Assembly: GCA_018223125.1 (NCBI GenBank)
Contig: JAAEZA010000034.1
Span: 1 to 47,330 of the forward strand
DNA: 47,330 nucleotides
Source of the DNA: Paracoccaceae bacterium
GTDB lineage: Bacteria; Pseudomonadota; Alphaproteobacteria; Rhodobacterales; Rhodobacteraceae
Direction: 5' to 3'
Shown here: in pieces, positions 43,731-47,330 of the stretch
Position numbering within the stretch: position 1 is the stretch's first letter
Layout of the letters: each line of letters starts with the position of its first letter
Made by a program: the position numbers and the translations under genes
Notes under the pieces: model-generated
Told to the model about the DNA's origin: nothing
What the model saw: the letters and a program-made list of their open reading frames with translations, nothing else
Databases searched by the model: none

Positions 43731-43771
43731 GTAATTATACACTTGCATAATTACTCGAATCTTGCATTACT
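43731..43771. promoter_or_regulatory. TetR-type operator and divergent promoters
   Basis: GTAATTAT (43731-43738) and ATAATTAC (43747-43754) are perfect inverted repeats with an 8-bp spacer. A rightward promoter TTGCAT (43743-43748), 17 bp, ATTACT (43766-43771) overlaps it. Leftward, TATAAT (43739-43734) gives a -10 for the regulator gene. Confidence 0.65.
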
Positions 43772-43798
43772 ACAAGGCAGGAATTGAAGGGGATGGAA

Positions 43799-44599
43799 AT
43801 GGGCTTGGACGATCGCCTCGGGAACGGGGCCGGCCAGAACACTGCAGATGAAGCCATCAAGGTCACGGATCTGCACAAATCCTTTGGAACGCTGGAAGTC
43901 CTGAAAGGGGTTTCCCTGACTGCCCGCAAAGGCGATGTTGTAGCGATTATCGGTGGCAGTGGTTCCGGTAAGTCGACGCTTTTGCGGTGTATCAACTTTC
44001 TGGAAACCCCGTCATCGGGCACCATCACCGTAAGTGGCGAGGCTGTAGAGATGCGCGCCGACGGCTCGCCTGCTAACCGGCGCCAGATCGAACGTATCCG
44101 CACGCGGCTTGCAATGGTGTTTCAGGCGTTCAATCTTTGGACCCACCGCACATTGCTTGAAAATGTTATCGAGGTGCCGGTCTATGTACTAAAGACCCCT
44201 CGCGCTGAGGCAATCAAGAAGGCAAAGGTCCTGCTGGATCGGGTCGGGCTCGGCGATAAGGCCGAGACTTTTCCCTCTTTCCTGTCCGGCGGTCAGCAAC
44301 AACGGGCCGCGATCGCGCGTGCGCTGGCCGTGGATCCGAGCGTGATGCTGTTTGATGAACCGACCAGTGCCCTTGATCCGGAACTGGTGGGCGAGGTTCT
44401 GACCGTGATCCGTGATCTGGCCGCCGAGGGGCGGACCATGCTGCTTGTCACCCATGAAATGAAATTCGCGCGCGAAGTGGCGACCCATATTATCTATCTG
44501 TACGAGGGCAGGATCGAAGAACACGGCCCCCCCGACGAGGTTTTCGGCAATCCGAAATCCCCCCGGCTACAGCAATTCTTAAAAACCGTAGGCTGGTAA
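43799..44599 (+). CDS. Polar/basic amino acid ABC transporter ATPase (HisP/ArtP family)
   Basis: 266 residues from the ATG at 43799, chosen because AAGGGG lies 6 nt upstream; ATG 43793 and TTG 43784 are in frame but too close to or before that site. Walker A GGSGSGKST, Q-loop MVFQAFNLW, signature LSGGQQQR, Walker B MLFDEPTSALD and His switch VTHEM are complete. It powers uptake by the two permeases downstream. Confidence 0.94.
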   Translation: MGLDDRLGNGAGQNTADEAIKVTDLHKSFGTLEVLKGVSLTARKGDVVAIIGGSGSGKSTLLRCINFLETPSSGTITVSGEAVEMRADGSPANRRQIERIRTRLAMVFQAFNLWTHRTLLENVIEVPVYVLKTPRAEAIKKAKVLLDRVGLGDKAETFPSFLSGGQQQRAAIARALAVDPSVMLFDEPTSALDPELVGEVLTVIRDLAAEGRTMLLVTHEMKFAREVATHIIYLYEGRIEEHGPPDEVFGNPKSPRLQQFLKTVGW

Positions 44600-44628
44600 A
44601 CCGGCCCATTCAACAAGGAGACTATGAA

Positions 44629-45402
44629 ATGAAACTCAAGAATATCGTCAAGGCGACAGTTGCCGCAGCTGTGCTGGGCGCAGGTGCTGCAACCGCTGAA
44701 GAAGTTAAGGTCGGCATTGCGGCCGAACCCTATCCCCCCTTTGCTTCGGTTGATTCCGCAGGCAACTGGAACGGCTGGGAAGTGGATGTGATCAACGCTG
44801 TGTGTGAAGCGGCCGAACTTGACTGCGTGATTACACCTGTGGCTTGGGACGGCATCATCCCGTCGCTGACCGGCGGTTCCATCGACGTGATTATGGCGTC
44901 CATGTCCATCACGGCAGAACGCCAGAAGACAATTGATTTCAGCGACCCGTATTATGACACGCCTACCGTGATTGCAGCGGATAAAAACTCTGACATCGAA
45001 CCAACGGCTGAATCCCTGAAGGGCAAGATCATCGGCGTTCAGGCTTCGACCGTGCATCAGGCCTATGTGAACGCGCATTTCTCTGATGCCGGTGAAATCC
45101 GCGTTTATCAGACACAGGACGAAGCCAATCAGGATCTGGTTGCTGGCCGGATTGATGCGACACAGGCAGACAGCATTGCGTTGGCCGATTTTGTCAGCAC
45201 ACCGGGTGGTGCCTGTTGTGAAATCAAAGGCTCTGTTCCGGATGACAAGGCGATCCTTGGTCTGGGTGTCGGGGCCGGTGTCCGCAAGGGCGACGATGCG
45301 CTGCGCGAAAAGCTGAACGCGGGTATCCAGAAAATCCTTGATGACGGCACCCATGCTGAAATCACTTCCAACTACTTCAAAACCAGCATCTACAAAAAGT
45401 AA
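44629..45402 (+). CDS. Basic amino acid ABC transporter binding protein (HisJ/ArtJ-like)
   Basis: 257 residues with a signal peptide ending near AATAEE. The mature part starts VKVGIAAEPYPPFASVD, with GWEVDVINAVC, SITAERQKTIDFSDPYY and the closing DDGTHAEITSNYF of the Lys/Arg/Orn receptors. Start preceded by AAGGAG. With DDAH encoded divergently, methylated arginine is a plausible ligand. Confidence 0.92.
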   Translation: MKLKNIVKATVAAAVLGAGAATAEEVKVGIAAEPYPPFASVDSAGNWNGWEVDVINAVCEAAELDCVITPVAWDGIIPSLTGGSIDVIMASMSITAERQKTIDFSDPYYDTPTVIAADKNSDIEPTAESLKGKIIGVQASTVHQAYVNAHFSDAGEIRVYQTQDEANQDLVAGRIDATQADSIALADFVSTPGGACCEIKGSVPDDKAILGLGVGAGVRKGDDALREKLNAGIQKILDDGTHAEITSNYFKTSIYKK

Positions 45403-45411
45403 GACGCCGGT

Positions 45412-46167
45412 TTGGAAACTCTGTTAGATACGCTCGGTCTTGCACAGAGCATGGAACTGTTGTCGCTTTCGCCTCCGGGCTGGGGCGGCAACCTTCTGCG
45501 CGGGCTGGTCAACTCCTTGCAAATCGCCCTTGGCGCTTTCGGACTGGGGTTGGTGATCGGGCTTTTCGGAGCATATGGTAAACTTTATGGCGGGGTGGTC
45601 ATTCGTGACCTCCTCGGCATTTATACGACTGTTATCAGGGCGGTGCCGGAGCTGGTGCTGATCCTGATCCTTTATTATGTGGGAACCGATCTGATCAATC
45701 AGGCCTCCGAAGCGATGGGCTATGGCCGTGTGGAGATCAGCGGAGTCGTGGCCGGTATCTGGGTGCTTGGGGTTGTGCAGGGTGCCTATTCCACCGAAGT
45801 TTTGCGCGGTGCAATACAGGCGGTGCCCAAGGGCCAGATAGAGGCCGCACGCGCCTACGGCATGCCCGCCTTTCTGGTGATGCGCCGCGTGACGATTCCC
45901 GCGATGATGTCTTTTGCCGTGCCGGGATTGGCGAACCTCTGGCTGATCGCAACCAAAGACACCGCCCTGCTGGCGATTGTCGGTTTCAGCGAACTGACCC
46001 TTGAAACCAAACAGGCCGCGGCAAGCACGCGGGCCTATTTCACCTTCTTTCTGGCGGCCGGTGCGCTTTATCTTATCGTAACCCTTCTGTCCGGCGTGGT
46101 TTTCGCGCGCATTGAAAAATGGGCGCGGCGGGGCCAGCCTTCCTTGCGGGCGGGGCAAAGCCGATGA
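45412..46167 (+). CDS. Polar amino acid ABC transporter permease (HisQ-like)
   Basis: 251 residues from a TTG at 45412, 9 bp after the binding-protein stop; an ATG at 45451 would drop 13 residues and is a real alternative. Five membrane segments with the EAA-like loop GQIEAARAYGMPA. Stop overlaps the next permease start (ATGA). Confidence 0.9.
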   Translation: METLLDTLGLAQSMELLSLSPPGWGGNLLRGLVNSLQIALGAFGLGLVIGLFGAYGKLYGGVVIRDLLGIYTTVIRAVPELVLILILYYVGTDLINQASEAMGYGRVEISGVVAGIWVLGVVQGAYSTEVLRGAIQAVPKGQIEAARAYGMPAFLVMRRVTIPAMMSFAVPGLANLWLIATKDTALLAIVGFSELTLETKQAAASTRAYFTFFLAAGALYLIVTLLSGVVFARIEKWARRGQPSLRAGQSR

Positions 46168-46934
46168 CCTTACGTGCCTTGTTCCAACCCCATCGCATCG
46201 TGATGATGGTGCTGTTTGCAATCTTCGTGATCTGGTGCGCGATGTCCCTGCGTTGGGACTGGATTCCACAATATGCCCCCCTTGCACTTGAAGGCTTGTG
46301 GCGCACGATCTGGATTTTGATCGTCACCTGTATTCTGGGGTTTCTTCTGGCGATCCCGCTCGGGCTGGCTCAGGCGATCGGGCCCTGGTATCTTGCCGCG
46401 CCGGCGCGGGTGTTTTGTACCGTCATTCGCGGCACGCCGCTTCTGTTGCAAATCTGGCTGCTGTATTACGGGCTTGGCTCTCTGTTTCCGCAAATCCCGT
46501 GGATTCGCGGCAGCGATCTGTGGCCTTATCTGCGGCAGGCCTGGCCCTATGCGGTGCTGGCCCTGACCCTGTCTTACGCAGGATATGAAGGCGAAGTCAT
46601 GCGCGGCGCGTTTTCCTGTGTGAACAAAGGACAGCTAGAGGCAGCCAATTCTTTCGGTATGCCGCGCTTTACAGTGTTCCGCCGCATCTGGCTGCCACAG
46701 GCGATCCGTAATGTACTGCCGACCCTTGGCGGCGAAACCATCCTCCAGTTGAAGGCGACACCGCTGGTGGCAACCATCACCGTGGTGGAAATTTACGCTG
46801 TTTCCTCCCGTGTGCGCTCTGATATGCTGATCGTTTATGAGCCGTTGCTGTTGCTGGCGCTGTTCTATCTGATCATCGCAGGCATTATCACCCTGCTGTT
46901 CCGAAAATTCGAAAAAGCAGTCCCGACCCGCTAG
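46164..46934 (+). CDS. Polar amino acid ABC transporter permease (HisM-like)
   Basis: 256 residues from the ATG at 46164, overlapping the previous stop by 4 bp. Contains TVIRGTPLLLQIWLLYYGL and the EAA-type loop KGQLEAANSFGMPRF that docks on the ATPase. It completes the ABC importer. A stable hairpin overlaps its last codons. Confidence 0.93.
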   Translation: MTLRALFQPHRIVMMVLFAIFVIWCAMSLRWDWIPQYAPLALEGLWRTIWILIVTCILGFLLAIPLGLAQAIGPWYLAAPARVFCTVIRGTPLLLQIWLLYYGLGSLFPQIPWIRGSDLWPYLRQAWPYAVLALTLSYAGYEGEVMRGAFSCVNKGQLEAANSFGMPRFTVFRRIWLPQAIRNVLPTLGGETILQLKATPLVATITVVEIYAVSSRVRSDMLIVYEPLLLLALFYLIIAGIITLLFRKFEKAVPTR

Positions 46935-46950
46935 TCGGGAGCGGGACTGC
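46917..46950. terminator. Hairpin at the end of the ABC operon
   Basis: GCAGTCCCG (46917-46925) pairs with CGGGACTGC (46942-46950), with an inner CCCG/CGGG pair; the stop codon is in the loop region. The T-run is only on the minus strand (complement of 46912-46916), so for rightward transcripts it is a hairpin without a good U-tract. Confidence 0.5.
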
Positions 46951-47028
46951 AATCGTTGCATTTAAAACGACTCTTGATCGGTTTCCGTGAAACGGTTATT
47001 GCGATGACAAGGCAGTTTTGCTCTATGA

Positions 47029-47047
47029 TCAGGTCAACGCGACCTGA
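47029..47047. promoter_or_regulatory. Operator-like inverted repeat before the right-edge TRAP gene
   Basis: TCAGGTC (47029-47035) and GACCTGA (47041-47047) form a perfect inverted repeat with a 5-bp spacer, 60 bp before the start. A possible -35 TTGCGA (46999-47004) and -10 TCTATG (47022-47027) lie just upstream. Binder unknown. Confidence 0.4.
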
Positions 47048-47106
47048 CCCGGCCCGCAAACAGGGCGCCGGCGGAATTGCGATAAAGTTAAACCTGGGAG
47101 GATCTG

Positions 47107-47330
47107 ATGAAACGGTTCGTAAAATCATCTATTACAGCTTTGGCGCTTGCCAGCGCGGTAAGTTTTGCACAGGCGCAAGAGGTCACCATTCGCGTGCACC
47201 ACTTCATGTCTGCCAAAGCCCCGCTGCACGCCAATTTCCTTGTGCCACTGGCAGAACGTCTGGCCGAGGCCAGCGACGGGCGCATCAAACTCGAACCCTA
47301 TGACAGCATGTCCCTTGGCGGACGTCCGGG
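47107..47330 (+). CDS. TRAP transporter binding protein (DctP family), 5' part
   Basis: The gene starts at ATG 47107 after GGGAGG and continues beyond the window. A signal peptide (SSITALALASAVSFAQAQ) is followed by VTIRVHHFMSAKAPLHANFL and ERLAEASDGRIKLE, typical of DctP. It is a second TRAP receptor distinct from the one at 39786. Substrate unknown. Confidence 0.85.
   Translation, partial: MKRFVKSSITALALASAVSFAQAQEVTIRVHHFMSAKAPLHANFLVPLAERLAEASDGRIKLEPYDSMSLGGRP

Noticed and set aside
1-47330. CRISPR arrays, tRNA or rRNA genes, insertion sequences, phage genes
   Set aside because: No regularly spaced repeats with unique spacers, no cloverleaf or rRNA sequence recognised, and no transposase or integrase-like protein among the open frames.

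Overview
The window looks like part of an extrachromosomal replicon (plasmid or chromid) of a marine Rhodobacterales (Roseobacter-group) alphaproteobacterium. The reasons are moderate-to-high GC coding sequence, several binding-protein-dependent carboxylate transporters (TTT and TRAP), an alphaproteobacterial LexA box (GAAC-N7-GAAC), and a parAB pair divergent from a replication initiator of the 'DnaA-like' kind known from Rhodobacterales plasmids. No rRNA, tRNA, transposase, integrase or CRISPR array was seen.

Region by region. 1-2109: the start of an unknown leftward gene, a MocR-type regulator whose PLP pocket looks altered, and a divergent Lrp/AsnC regulator. 2247-11484: a catabolic island with an aldehyde dehydrogenase, an FMN 2-hydroxyacid dehydrogenase, a TctCAB uptake system, a two-subunit ThDP decarboxylase of the sulfopyruvate decarboxylase family (ComDE), a LysR regulator and a GlcD-type FAD 2-hydroxyacid dehydrogenase. 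Together they read as: import of an anionic 2-hydroxyacid, oxidation of both enantiomers to the 2-oxoacid, decarboxylation to an aldehyde, and oxidation to an acid. Sulfolactate is the leading substrate guess. 11591-14310: an SOS-type operon of a radical SAM protein with a C-terminal HhH domain and a UdgX-type uracil-DNA crosslinking protein, from what looks like a leaderless promoter embedded in the LexA box. 14258-20101: a CodA-like deaminase with an altered active-site residue, encoded with a BMP-type nucleoside ABC importer.

20439-23944 is the replication and partition module: parS-like 16-bp palindromes and a terminator after parB, parB and parA overlapping by 4 bp, an origin-like region with 22-bp-spaced iterons, and the divergent initiator. 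24188-27533: a periplasmic HtrA-type protease divergent from an OmpR-type response regulator and its histidine kinase, with a palindrome flanked by direct repeats between them.

27523-40763 is a leftward gene train: TRAP binding protein, cupin, TRAP permeases, IclR regulator, HyuA, HyuB, HpcH-type aldolase, thiolase, acyl-CoA synthetase, patatin and 3-hydroxybutyrate dehydrogenase. Many of its junctions are 1- or 4-bp stop/start overlaps. 41068-46934: a TetR - aminotransferase - dimethylarginine hydrolase operon divergent from a basic-amino-acid ABC importer over a shared TetR-type palindrome, which suggests uptake and use of methylated arginines. At the right edge, a second TRAP binding protein begins at 47107 and runs out of the window.
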